From Oscillatoria sp. Prado101 (GTDB taxonomy: Bacteria; Cyanobacteriota; Cyanobacteriia; Cyanobacteriales; Oscillatoriaceae): 20,125 nt of DNA. Below the pieces are notes generated by a model that was given only the letters and a program-made list of their open reading frames with translations, was not told the DNA's origin and did no database searches. Shown here one piece after another: positions 6,207-14,364 of this stretch. Location: contig JALOOK010000007.1 in assembly GCA_025454445.1 (NCBI GenBank), positions 1-20,125 on the forward strand. Reading direction: 5' to 3'. Positions within the stretch are counted from its first letter, which is position 1. Each line of letters opens with the position of its first letter. The position numbers and the translations under genes are program-made.

Positions 6207-8042
6207 ATGATAAATTTTGGGGAGTTAGAACTCAGGAGCAATGAAAAGTATTCTTTCCTTGGAATCGAAAATAAGGATGGCCAGTTACTTTTTCACCTTC
6301 CTAAAGGATTCTCACCGGCGGATATCCGTGCCTTAAACACCTTTGACAAAAAGCGCGATTTATTCTTTTTATTTTACAGGGTGCTGAATGTCTTTAAGCA
6401 AACTAGCTTGTCAAAGGGGAATTTTGAGAAAGACGCCAAAGCTGACGATCGAGATGGTGTGGTTAAAGAGGATGCCGGTGCGGAAATTAGTTCCAATAAT
6501 AATGGGGGGATAATTTTTTATTCCAAAGTAGACGCCCTAACAAGCATCCTCGATGCTTATGATGAGTTGAAAATTCTTACCTTTGTCCACCGATTAGGTA
6601 AATCCGAAACCTTGGATTACAGCAAGCTCCATCGCTATTTGCACAAAGGTATTTTTCTGGACAATGGTGCGATTTATATTGATTCGATGGATGTGCTTCG
6701 CAAGGAGATCCACTTTGAAGCATCTGATATCGTTTCCATGTACTGTTATATCTTGACTGAGATTAAGGAACAGTTAAAGGAAGAAGTCCGAGCTGAAGTC
6801 CAATCCCTAGCTGAACAATTCAGACAGCAGTATATTGGAACCGAGTCCAGTGTCTTCAGCGAAAAATCTTACCAGACCATTTTGAATTGTTTAAAAGATG
6901 CCCTGGAAGTCATCGACAATTACACGCCGTTAAAAGACCCAGACTACTGGCATTTTTACGATGCCATTGAGGCATTCTTGTTTGGGGAACTGGAGCATTC
7001 GGCAGAAGGCGAGATTTGGGGCATTAATAACTTTCACATGGTTTGGGAAGCGATGTGTTTGACTTATTTAGTGAAAACCACAGCTCCGGGTTTCCTTGTC
7101 TACTTGGACGAGCGCTTGCTTTCCAGCCAAATCATCAATAAATTTAAGAGCGCCAATAAGATTATTGACCTTTCAGAGGTGTTCAGGGTAAATGGAGCTG
7201 AGGTTTTTCCAGATGCTGTTATTATTTCATCTGAAGAAATGGCAGTCTCTTTTGGCTGTAATTTAAGTTTAGCTTTATATAAAATAAAAGCTGACTATTG
7301 GGACATGAGGTGGAATGATTATGGCTATTACACTAGATTTACTCTTGATTTGCCTTCAACCTATCGAACTCTTAAAATTGCTTATCTCGATCAAAATGTG
7401 GACGGCGAACACACTTTTTATAACCTCGAAAAGCACTTTCCATCAAATAGAAATACACTGATGGTAGATTCACCTTTACCAGATAAATTTTATTCTTTCT
7501 GGGATGTCCCTTATAATTTAAGCATTGAAGAGCTGTGCATGATGCGCTGTTTGAATCATGTATTCTACAGGGCATTGAAAAGAGGTGTATTTTCAAAGGA
7601 GAAGTTTAGTAAGTGGATTCAGAGTATAAAATCCAAGATTTTTGAAAAGTCGCTGTTTCGTCAAGATACTGATAAACGTTCTATTTCCGAAATAGCCGAG
7701 CTATTCTTATTATTTTTAAGAAAATTAAGTTGGCGCTTTCAGCTCGTTGATATTAAATACTCAAGCCCAGAATATTACCTCAATCCCGAGAAGGCCGAGG
7801 AAATCAAAAGGCGAAGTGTGAGGAAACAATTTGTTTATGAATATCTCCTCCAAAAGCATCTTCGAGACTCTAACACCCCCCTAAAAGACTGGGATATAAC
7901 AAGTGAATTTTGGCTGCCAGTTTATTCGCCAGACTCACCGGCATTCAGTCCAGGGCCCAAATATCTCGACGGCTATCTAAACCTAACACAAGTTAACATT
8001 ATCTCTGTGATTGACAGCTATCTGGAAACTGAAAGCACTTGA
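6207..8042 (+). CDS. McrC/LlaJI-like protein, candidate PD-(D/E)xK nuclease
   Basis: A 611-aa protein, probably the effector partner of the preceding AAA+ motor. The best start is the ATG at 6207 (MINFGELELR), preceded by GGGAGGGAGAG; an ATG at 6168 overlapping the upstream stop codon lacks such a site. The C-terminus carries LVDIKYSS (DxK at about 515-517) followed by VRKQFVYEYLL (KQ at about 540-541). This D-x-K-Y ... K-Q-x-x-Y pattern is typical of McrC and LlaJI-type PD-(D/E)xK nucleases. A candidate upstream acid motif is FPDAVI (PD at 335-336), and WEAM (Glu about 281) may be the leading helix. About 180 residues separate PD from DxK, far more than usual. Residues 1-270 match nothing I recognise and could hold DNA recognition, which the motor lacks. 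It resembles R2 of the LlaJI system. Composition is AT-rich. Family call moderate; target unknown. Confidence 0.68.
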   Translation: MINFGELELRSNEKYSFLGIENKDGQLLFHLPKGFSPADIRALNTFDKKRDLFFLFYRVLNVFKQTSLSKGNFEKDAKADDRDGVVKEDAGAEISSNNNGGIIFYSKVDALTSILDAYDELKILTFVHRLGKSETLDYSKLHRYLHKGIFLDNGAIYIDSMDVLRKEIHFEASDIVSMYCYILTEIKEQLKEEVRAEVQSLAEQFRQQYIGTESSVFSEKSYQTILNCLKDALEVIDNYTPLKDPDYWHFYDAIEAFLFGELEHSAEGEIWGINNFHMVWEAMCLTYLVKTTAPGFLVYLDERLLSSQIINKFKSANKIIDLSEVFRVNGAEVFPDAVIISSEEMAVSFGCNLSLALYKIKADYWDMRWNDYGYYTRFTLDLPSTYRTLKIAYLDQNVDGEHTFYNLEKHFPSNRNTLMVDSPLPDKFYSFWDVPYNLSIEELCMMRCLNHVFYRALKRGVFSKEKFSKWIQSIKSKIFEKSLFRQDTDKRSISEIAELFLLFLRKLSWRFQLVDIKYSSPEYYLNPEKAEEIKRRSVRKQFVYEYLLQKHLRDSNTPLKDWDITSEFWLPVYSPDSPAFSPGPKYLDGYLNLTQVNIISVIDSYLETEST

Positions 8043-8532
8043 CTTATTTCAGATTCAGCTTTGCCTTTGTGGGGGTTTTCTCCCGCCCCCTACCCACCTG
8101 AAGAAAGCGCCACCGGCATCACCGGCACCCTCGCCCTCACCAGCATATAACTCAAGCAAAACTACTGTAGAGCGTGAGCTTTAGCACCGCACAACACTGA
8201 TGTGCGAACCCCACGGATAAAAACAGGTTAATTAACCCTTATCTAAAGCTTAGCCGTGTCGTGCTGCCTCGATTGCTGCCGGTGGAAGCCAATATTGTCC
8301 AGTCAATTGCCCGCAATTAACTTTTCTCTCCCTCTTCCTCCTTCTTTTTCCTTCTTGGCGTCCTTGGCGTCTACCCTACGGGAAGCCGAGAAAGCGCGTC
8401 TATGGCGGTTCATTTTTAACCCAACACTTCCCCGGCACCTTCCAACCCCACCGGCATCACCGGCTCGCAAGTTTTGCGATCTAATTTTACCACACCTTAA
8501 AACTCTTGTAAAGGAGCCGCAATCTCCCGCCC
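8043..8532. other. Intergenic region after the McrB/LlaJI-like operon
   Basis: No gene supported. A possible weak hairpin GGGGG-N10-CCCCC lies about 30 nt after the stop codon at 8042 but has no T-run. CACCGGCATCACCGGC occurs twice (8111-8126 and 8449-8464), and GGCGTCCTTGGCGTC (8357-8371) is the same dispersed motif that opens the tandem array at 19425. A GC-rich stem CCCGCCC (8526-8532) / GGGCGGG (8552-8558) spans the end of the next minus-strand gene. Confidence 0.45.
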
Positions 8533-9192
8533 CTACTGAATCCCCTCAAAAGGGCGGGTAAAAGTCGGTTGGGGGCGGCTGACGTGAACCCGCCACAGCG
8601 CCTTAAACCCAGCGATCGCCTCCCGCACACAATACCACAGCATAGAATCGCTGCTCAACCGGCCCCAGTCCGGCGTCCCCAGCCCCACCGCGTCCAAACC
8701 CAGCCGGCAGCCAATATACACCGCACGAGGCAGATGGTAGCGCTGCGTAACCAAAACCGCCCGTCTCACCCCAAAAACCGCTCTCGCCCGGTAGCAACTG
8801 TCATAAGTATTCAAACCGGCACCGTCGAGCAAAATATCTTCCGCCGGCATCCCCAGCTCCAAAGCGCAGCGCTGCATTGCCAAAACCTCGCTGTAGTCCG
8901 GACGACAGCTGTCGCCGGTCATCAGTAGCTTGCGCACCCGCCCCAGCTTGTACAGACCCACACCCGCCCGCACCCGGTCAGCCAGCACCGGCGTAGCAGT
9001 CCCATCTTCCCACACCCCCGCCCCAAAGACAATCGCCACATCCCGCACAGGAACCAACGCGGGATCTGTGTAGCACCGGCTGGCTGTGCTGCACCGAATA
9101 TACCAACTCAGCAAGAGCGAAACTAACACAGCCCCCACTGTCAAAAAGCCGAGAGCAAAGTGCCAGTTCAGCAGCAACCATTTATCTACCAT
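8533..9192 (-). CDS. SanA/YdcF-like membrane protein (DUF218 family)
   Basis: A 219-aa protein with one N-terminal membrane helix (about residues 11-32) and then a DUF218/YdcF-type domain. Visible family blocks are VAIVFGAGVWEDG (52-64), ADRVRAGVGLYKLGRVRKLLMTGD (71-94), SEVLAMQRCALELGMP (101-116), DGAGLNTYDSCYRARAVFG (123-141) and VLVTQRYHLPRAVYI (146-160). The family includes E. coli SanA, linked to envelope integrity, and YdcF; no clear enzymatic reaction is known for SanA-like members. The open frame extends 18 codons upstream to an ATG at 9246, but that part is encoded by an AT-rich simple repeat (9211-9240), so I start at the ATG at 9192 (MVDKWLLLNW). pyrD lies 109 bp upstream on the same strand. 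Family call is confident, role unknown. Confidence 0.85.
   Translation of the reverse strand: MVDKWLLLNWHFALGFLTVGAVLVSLLLSWYIRCSTASRCYTDPALVPVRDVAIVFGAGVWEDGTATPVLADRVRAGVGLYKLGRVRKLLMTGDSCRPDYSEVLAMQRCALELGMPAEDILLDGAGLNTYDSCYRARAVFGVRRAVLVTQRYHLPRAVYIGCRLGLDAVGLGTPDWGRLSSDSMLWYCVREAIAGFKALWRVHVSRPQPTFTRPFEGIQ
8612..8619. repeat. HIP1 octamer GCGATCGC
   Basis: One exact copy of the highly iterated palindrome of many cyanobacterial genomes. I noticed only this copy, so it supports but does not by itself establish the lineage. Confidence 0.6.
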
Positions 9193-9210
9193 AAATCCGA
9201 ACCGACTGCC

Positions 9211-9240
9211 GATTTTAGATTTTAGATTTTGGATTTTGGA
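9211..9240. repeat. AT-rich ATTTTAGATTTTGG simple repeat
   Basis: Repeated GATTTTA/GATTTTG heptamer-like units. On the minus strand they read as the extra N-terminal residues NSKIQNLKSKI in front of the SanA-like protein, which is why I exclude that extension. Confidence 0.7.
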
Positions 9241-9252
9241 ATTCAAAAACCG

Positions 9253-9321
9253 CCACGCAGATTAACGCAGATAATTGGTTATCCCCAAATTTCATCTGCG
9301 TTTATCCGCGTTCATCTGCGG
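9253..9321. repeat. CGCAGAT/ATCTGCG dispersed inverted repeat
   Basis: The left side has ACGCAGATTAACGCAGAT (9255-9272); the right side has ATCTGCGTTTATCCGCGTTC followed by ATCTGCGG (9294-9321). The two sides are inverted relative to each other and can form a hairpin. The right arm contains the pyrD stop codon (9304-9302) and its last codons. Confidence 0.75.
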
Positions 9322-10471
9322 TTCCATTCATCGAATCTATCCCAACCGCCTCAGAAAAACTCCCCAATCCTCGCTCCTCCAACTTTTGCACCAGCCCTTC
9401 CAGAAGCCGGCGCACCATCCACGGACCTTCATAAACCAAACCCGTATAAACCTGCACAACAGAAGCGCCGGCGGCAATCTTCTCCCAGGCATCCTCAGCG
9501 GTAAAAATGCCGCCGCTGCCAATAATCGCCAGCTTCCCCTGGGTTTGTTGCCAGATAAACCGGATGACCTCTGTAGAGCGCTGGCGCAGGGGAGCACCGC
9601 TGATGCCGCCGGCTTCCTCCTTGACAGAATTACCTGTTTGCTGTATAATATCTGTCTTTAATCCTTCGCGGCTGACAGTGGTATTAGTGGCAATAATCCC
9701 AGCCACCTGGTAAGTTTGGGCCACTTCTATGACCTGAGCGATAGCCTCCCACTCCAGATCCGGCGCAATCTTGACTAAAATTGGCTTAAGTCCCTGGTTT
9801 TCCTGCTGCAAGGCGTCCAGGATGCCGGCCAGCCCGGCGGCATCTTGCAGGGAGCGCAGCCCTGGGGTATTCGGAGACGACACATTGACAGCAAAATAGT
9901 CCCCGCAGTCTTTGAGAAGTTGAAAACTAGCTAAATAGTCTGCCGGTGCTTCCTCTAGGGGTGTTACCTTGGATTTACCGAGATTGATGCCGGTGGGAAT
10001 CGCGGCCTCCGCCTTGCCTCTAACAGAGGACAGCTTTGCTGCCAGTGCTGCAGCGCCCTGATTGTTAAAGCCCATACGATTCAGGACAGCCTCGTCGAGG
10101 GGCAAGCGAAACAGTCGGGGACGCGGGTTGCCCGGTTGAGGGTGCGCGGTGACGGTGCCCAGTTCAGCAAAGCCAAAGCCAAAATTGGGCCAAATAGTGG
10201 TGGCGACACCATCCTTATCAAACCCAGCTGCCAAACCAACGGGATTGGGGAATTTTACCCCCCAGAGGGTTTGTTCCAGGCGGGGGTGCTGCAGGCAGCA
10301 GGACTGCTGGAACCAGGCCAGAATCCATTTGGCTGGGTTGCTCAACTGGTGCCGGTCTAGCCAGCTGAGAGTCTCTAGGGTTTGATGGTGCAAAAACTCT
10401 GGATCGGCTTTCAATCCAGAAAACAAAATAGGACGTACAGCAGAGCGATAAATATCCAACGGTCGAGGCAA
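9302..10471 (-). CDS. pyrD: Dihydroorotate dehydrogenase (quinone), class 2
   Basis: A 389-aa flavoprotein oxidising dihydroorotate to orotate in pyrimidine synthesis and passing electrons to quinone; class 2 enzymes are membrane-associated through an N-terminal helical part. Visible signatures are GLAAGFDKDG (79-88), FAELGTVTAHPQPGNPRPRLFRLP (101-124), LNRMGFNNQG (130-139), NVSSPNTPGLR with the catalytic Ser (196-206), LVKIAPDL (232-239), ATNTTVSREG (261-270), GGISGAPLR (288-296) and the FMN phosphate-binding IIGSGGI (316-322). The class 2 N-terminal extension is present. No ATG is available near the N-terminus: an in-frame TGA lies two codons upstream, so translation begins at TTG 10471 or at a second TTG four codons later, which would give a start beginning DIYRSAVRP. 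The last residues (about NGTADERG) and the stop codon are encoded within a dispersed repeat. Confidence 0.96.
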   Translation of the reverse strand: MPRPLDIYRSAVRPILFSGLKADPEFLHHQTLETLSWLDRHQLSNPAKWILAWFQQSCCLQHPRLEQTLWGVKFPNPVGLAAGFDKDGVATTIWPNFGFGFAELGTVTAHPQPGNPRPRLFRLPLDEAVLNRMGFNNQGAAALAAKLSSVRGKAEAAIPTGINLGKSKVTPLEEAPADYLASFQLLKDCGDYFAVNVSSPNTPGLRSLQDAAGLAGILDALQQENQGLKPILVKIAPDLEWEAIAQVIEVAQTYQVAGIIATNTTVSREGLKTDIIQQTGNSVKEEAGGISGAPLRQRSTEVIRFIWQQTQGKLAIIGSGGIFTAEDAWEKIAAGASVVQVYTGLVYEGPWMVRRLLEGLVQKLEERGLGSFSEAVGIDSMNGTADERG

Positions 10472-10571
10472 AAGTCAGGGTACGCAAGTCAGGATGGAAT
10501 TATATCACAGATGCTGGGTGTTCTTGGGGCGTGGGGCGTGGGGCCGCAGCGCCGCAGCGCATGGGGCTCAC

Positions 10572-10589
10572 GGGCATGGGGCCATGCCC
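10572..10589. repeat. GGGCATGG palindrome in a GGGGCGT-rich stretch
   Basis: GGGCATGG-GG-CCATGCCC is an inverted repeat at 10572-10589, in a stretch (about 10518-10610) of short reiterated units GGGGCGT, CCGCAGCG and CCGGGCAT. It lies between the divergent pyrD and GAF genes. An open frame runs through it into the GAF gene, but the repeat composition argues against it being coding. Confidence 0.55.
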
Positions 10590-10662
10590 AATCCGGGCAT
10601 CCGGGCATCTAAAATCCTTGCATCCAAAGTTCCCTGAAAGGCAGTACCGGTCGATAGATAAA

Positions 10663-13476
10663 ATGGGTCAGCAAAAACAGCCGCCGTCCTACGAAAAACA
10701 GCTCGTTGCCTTGGGGCGCACCCTCCAGACTCTCCGGGAAGAGGAGAATGTCGATGTTTTGATCGAAACCACCCTCAATTACCTGGAAGCCGAGTTTGAG
10801 TGCAAACTGCTTTGGATTGGCCTCTACGACCGTCTGGATCACCGGCTGCTCGGCAAGGGGGGGCGGACTCCAAAGGGCGACATCTCGCTGCTCAAGCAGC
10901 GGTTTGCCCTGACTCCCGGCGACCTCTTGGAGCAGGTGGTGATCCAGCAGCGCCCGGTGGGCGTCCCGGACTTGCGAGAAGAATTGCGAGCTGGGGAATG
11001 GCGCAAGGTGGCTCAAGAATTTGGCATCCAGGGGACGCTGATTTTTCCCATGCGCTACAAAGACCGCTGTTTCGGCGTGGCTTTGTTGGGGTCAGCCCTG
11101 TGGGGGGTGTCGCCGAGAGCGGAAGAAAAGGCTCGGCTGTCGCTCGTCTTGGGCGGACTGGCGGCAGCTTTGTACCAAATTGAAACGGACTGGCTCAGGC
11201 AACAAATCAAGCATCCCGACCAGTCTCTGCTCAAGCTGCTGGCCCAACTTCGCCAGCTGTTGGGATCAGCTGATGGCGGTGCCCTCAGCACCCTCGACCA
11301 GTGTCTGGCGGCTGCGGTTGAGGAAACCCACAAATTCGTAGCGCCTGACCGAACTAATATCTACTGGTACAACCCAGAGCGGCGCTACTTCTGGTGTCGG
11401 GTGAGCAATCATCAAAAATTGACACCTGTGGGTGTCAAAAATCAGCCAGCTTCCGGGCTGATGGTGTCGGACTTGGGCGGCTTCTATCAAGCGCTGCTTT
11501 CCGACCAAATGGTTTCAATTGGGGAGGCTCAATCGTCGCTGAAGGCGGACGTCACGGCTCGCCTGATGCAGCAGATTCGGGCTCGTTCCCTGCTGGCGGC
11601 TCCGATCGTGTTTGGCAAGGAAATCCTGGGCTTTCTGGCGGTGGAGGGCAGCGACGCCCGCATCTGGCTGGAGGAAGAAAAAAGCTACGTCCGAGGTGCG
11701 GCGCAACTTCTGGCTCTGGTCGCTCCTGTGGCTCAGATGGAGCGCACTATTGAGCAAGTGAGGCTGGACCGGGATTTAACTGCCGGTATTGCCCGCGCTA
11801 TCTACAGTGACTCGGACTGGCACGCAACTCTGAAAACGGCTGGGCTGGGACTCTTGGAGCGCTTGAAAGCTGACCGGTTTCTCGTTTTGCTCTACAACAG
11901 CGACCGGAATCATTTTGAGATCGCCGCTCAAAACCAGCCGGCTCACGGTCGGCAGGTGCCTTCGCCTCTTTTGGCGCTCAGTGACTTAGACACTAAGCTG
12001 CTGCAGGACAGTCCGGAAGCGATTGGCATCGAAAATTGGACTGAGGATTTGAAGTTGATGGCTTGGCGCAGCACTCTCCTAGAAAGTGGGGCGAAATCGC
12101 TACTGGCAGCCTCTACCGGCACTGGTCGCACCCCGGAGGGGGTGTTGCTGGTGACTGGCGAGGCTCCCCGCACTTGGAACGCCACAGAGCGAGAACTGGT
12201 TACTGCAGTCAGCCGGCAGATCGGTTTGGTGCTTCACCAGTGGCAGCTGCAAGCCGTCAGGGAGCAAGATCAGCAGCTGTTGAATACTGTGCGGTCTGGT
12301 CTTGTCTCCCTGCAGCAGACTTCTCTGACTCTGGAGCAGCTGGAGCGCACCGGCGTCAAGCAGCTGGCTGAATTCCTCGCCTGCCCCCTCGCCGCCCTGG
12401 TCACCTGGTCCCCCGGTGGCAAGGTGGCGCGGATCTCCGCTGAGACCGCCGCCAGCTCGCAGTACGCGCTCAACTCAGAGTCCAGTATCCCTGTCCACAC
12501 GGACGCCCTGATTCAGTGGGCGCTGCTGCAAGCGGAAGCACCTCTGCCGGTGAGGGCGATCGATCTGCCTTTGCCAACTAAAACTTGGCTGTCTGGCCCC
12601 GGTATTGGCCAGATTCTGGTGATGGCCCTGCGCACCGGCAAGGGAGCCCAGCCGACCGGCATCGCCCTGGTGGCTGACCACTCGGAGCGCCACTGGTCGG
12701 CAACTGCTGTCCAGTCCATGACTTTTTTGGGGTCGCAGCTGGCTTGGTCGCGCCGCTATCTGATTCTGTCGCACACCCTTGAGTCGCAGCGGCAAGACTT
12801 GGAATGTCTCAACTGGTACAAGCACCGGCGCTATGAGGATTTCTACCGGATCGTGTCGTCGGGGGTGACAAAACTCACCGACCTGGCCAATCATAAGGGC
12901 AATTTCGGTTCCCTGCAGGTGATGCGCCTGGAGCAGATCCTGCGGCAGTTAAGCAATTCGTTGGAATCCGTCCACCCTATCCTCAAACAGGAGCGCTGGC
13001 GTCTGCAGCCCGAACGGGAAATTATTCCTCTTGCCAGTCTGCTGCGGCGAGTTCTGGAGCGTTTGGGGCCGGTGATTCACCAGCACCAGCTCTGGTGTCA
13101 GGTGCACGGTGAGAGTTCGATTAATATTAGCGGCGACGCCCTCAAAATTGAGTGGGCTGTCCACGAGGTGTTGCTGGCTGCCTGCCGCCGGTCGCCCCAG
13201 GGGGGGCGGATTGATATCTGGTGCCGGCTTGTTGACTTGCGCTGCGCCGATCTGTCGGTCACTGACACTGGGGTGATGCCACCAACGCTTCTCGCCGACC
13301 TGCAAACCGGTCGCTCTGCGGATCTCCTCGCTCCTTCCAGTTTGGACCAGCCTCCGGGACTTCATCTGGCTATTTGCCAGTCCTTGATCGAGCAAATGGG
13401 CGGCGAGCTGCATTTCTCCCAGATGGATGACGGTCGCACGGTGAGCCAATTTGTCCTGCCTCTGGCTCACAGTTAA
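10663..13476 (+). CDS. Multi-GAF sensor protein with degenerate histidine-kinase C-terminus
   Basis: A 937-aa cytoplasmic protein with no membrane segments. It seems to contain GAF or GAF-like domains at about 30-175, 210-360, 375-525 and, less clearly, 550-695. The C-terminus resembles a histidine kinase: a helical region around NWYKHRRYEDFYR (717-729) in the place of the dimerisation/phosphoacceptor domain, then an HATPase-like domain (about 820-935). Key ATPase residues are lost: the N-box reads HEVLLAACRRSP with neither canonical Asn, the G1 box is DTGVM instead of DxGxG, and G2 is reduced to PPGLHLA. It may be a pseudokinase or scaffold; the stimulus is unknown and no chromophore cysteine is evident. 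I chose the ATG at 10663 (MGQQKQPPSY), because the upstream extension is repeat DNA; no strong ribosome binding site is present. No response-regulator gene is adjacent. Confidence 0.8.
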   Translation: MGQQKQPPSYEKQLVALGRTLQTLREEENVDVLIETTLNYLEAEFECKLLWIGLYDRLDHRLLGKGGRTPKGDISLLKQRFALTPGDLLEQVVIQQRPVGVPDLREELRAGEWRKVAQEFGIQGTLIFPMRYKDRCFGVALLGSALWGVSPRAEEKARLSLVLGGLAAALYQIETDWLRQQIKHPDQSLLKLLAQLRQLLGSADGGALSTLDQCLAAAVEETHKFVAPDRTNIYWYNPERRYFWCRVSNHQKLTPVGVKNQPASGLMVSDLGGFYQALLSDQMVSIGEAQSSLKADVTARLMQQIRARSLLAAPIVFGKEILGFLAVEGSDARIWLEEEKSYVRGAAQLLALVAPVAQMERTIEQVRLDRDLTAGIARAIYSDSDWHATLKTAGLGLLERLKADRFLVLLYNSDRNHFEIAAQNQPAHGRQVPSPLLALSDLDTKLLQDSPEAIGIENWTEDLKLMAWRSTLLESGAKSLLAASTGTGRTPEGVLLVTGEAPRTWNATERELVTAVSRQIGLVLHQWQLQAVREQDQQLLNTVRSGLVSLQQTSLTLEQLERTGVKQLAEFLACPLAALVTWSPGGKVARISAETAASSQYALNSESSIPVHTDALIQWALLQAEAPLPVRAIDLPLPTKTWLSGPGIGQILVMALRTGKGAQPTGIALVADHSERHWSATAVQSMTFLGSQLAWSRRYLILSHTLESQRQDLECLNWYKHRRYEDFYRIVSSGVTKLTDLANHKGNFGSLQVMRLEQILRQLSNSLESVHPILKQERWRLQPEREIIPLASLLRRVLERLGPVIHQHQLWCQVHGESSINISGDALKIEWAVHEVLLAACRRSPQGGRIDIWCRLVDLRCADLSVTDTGVMPPTLLADLQTGRSADLLAPSSLDQPPGLHLAICQSLIEQMGGELHFSQMDDGRTVSQFVLPLAHS

Positions 13477-13678
13477 TAGGTTTGTAAGTTCAGCGTAGCC
13501 CAAAGGATCGAGAGCGGTGGGCCAAGTAGAGAAAGGGGCGTGCGCCAAATAAAACCTCAAACCCCCACGAGAGAACTTTCTACCCTGGAGATTTAATGGT
13601 TTCCAATGTCATCCTTGCTTCGCTCTCAAGAGCAGACGCTAAAAGCAAGGCCGGTGTGGCGGCCACCTCTAAAGTGGG

Positions 13679-13985
13679 CACCGGCAGCAAGCCCCCGGTG
13701 ATTAACCAATCAATCATCCGTGGGGATTGTGCGGTCAAGCCACCTTGCCATCACGCTGCAAACCTTCCCTAATCCATATTCTGAGACACTCCGAACCCTG
13801 CCCCGCTGGCATTTCAGACAGCGCTTGCCAAATATCCGGTTCAACTCTCAGTGTGATGGGCTTGTCGAGCTCGCCAAGTCCAGCTGCCTCGACATACTGG
13901 TTCTTCCCAAGAGGATTGCGCACAATTCCCTTTGGCGCTCCCTTATGTTTGGCCATTTTTCGCTATCCCTGTCCTTTCTTACTTG
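13679..13985. repeat. Direct repeat, copy 1 (307 bp)
   Basis: Aligned without gaps to 14498-14804 at an offset of 819 bp. The repeat holds a complete small RHH-like gene with its upstream and downstream flanks. By hand I count 14 differences in the 222-bp coding part. Confidence 0.88.
13735..13956 (-). CDS. Small ribbon-helix-helix-like protein, copy 1
   Basis: A 73-aa protein with a basic N-terminus (MAKHKGAPKGIVRNPLGKNQ) and the segment ITLRVEPDIWQALSEMPAGQGSECLRIWIREGLQRDG. A short beta strand (ITLRVEP) followed by two helices resembles the Arc/MetJ/CopG ribbon-helix-helix fold, so DNA binding is plausible. Such proteins often serve as antitoxins or plasmid-type repressors, but no toxin-like gene is adjacent. 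It is 65/73 identical to the copy at 14554-14775 and lies inside the same duplicated segment. There is no good ribosome binding site right before the ATG at 13956; AAAGGA lies about 16 nt away. A third, different RHH-like gene sits between the two copies. Real gene likely, function inferred from fold only. Confidence 0.68.
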   Translation of the reverse strand: MAKHKGAPKGIVRNPLGKNQYVEAAGLGELDKPITLRVEPDIWQALSEMPAGQGSECLRIWIREGLQRDGKVA

Positions 13986-14035
13986 ATAATCATCCCAGTC
14001 TTCCTATGGATTGCCAACTTGAAAATCAACCGCTT

Positions 14036-14248
14036 TCATGGCAACATTTCTGCAGACTCCATGCGATTGATATAGTCAATAACCGCTTTGCGAGCCAGCT
14101 CAGTAGGCGTTAATTCCATTTTTGCGCAAAGCGCTAAGAAGCGTGGATAGTCAGCTTTAGGGATGCGAAGCCCAATCGTTTTACGGTGCAGGGTATCAGG
14201 CGATTCCACAAAACGCCCCTCAGCATTGCGCAATTCTGGTCTTGCCAT
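14036..14248 (-). CDS. Small ribbon-helix-helix-like protein between the duplicated copies
   Basis: A 70-aa protein, MARPELRNAEGRFVESPDTL then RKTIGLRIPKADYPRFLALCAKMELTPTELARKAVIDYINR. TIGLRIP would form the DNA-contacting strand, and two helices follow (YPRFLALCAKM; TPTELARKAVIDYINR), the pattern of CopG/Arc-type regulators. A strong ribosome binding site, AGGAGG, lies a few nt before the ATG at 14248. Upstream on the minus strand is a TTGACA-like -35 with no equally good -10. It differs in sequence from its two neighbours but has a similar size and architecture. It could be an orphan antitoxin or a repressor; no toxin-like partner is visible. Confidence 0.72.
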   Translation of the reverse strand: MARPELRNAEGRFVESPDTLHRKTIGLRIPKADYPRFLALCAKMELTPTELARKAVIDYINRMESAEMLP

Positions 14249-14334
14249 AATCCCTCCTCATTCTGCTATCTATTGTCAGCCGTTGCTAGCTTTTATGTCA
14301 AATATTAAGCTTTGTAAAGATTTTTGACGGCAGG

Positions 14335-14364
14335 TTTACAGCCATTGCTAGCCAAGGCTATACT
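14335..14364 (+). promoter_or_regulatory. Plus-strand promoter candidate
   Basis: TTTACA (14335-14340), an 18-nt spacer and TATACT (14359-14364). It points away from the RHH gene at 14036-14248 and toward the duplicated RHH gene on the opposite strand. A palindrome GAGCGC-CA-GCGCTC follows at 14392-14405. The first plus-strand gene downstream is the SWIM gene at 14966, some 600 bp away. Confidence 0.4.

Noticed and set aside
10531..10662. 44-codon N-terminal extension of the GAF protein
   Set aside because: It translates reiterated GC-rich repeat DNA and contains no GAF-like sequence; the ATG at 10663 fits better.
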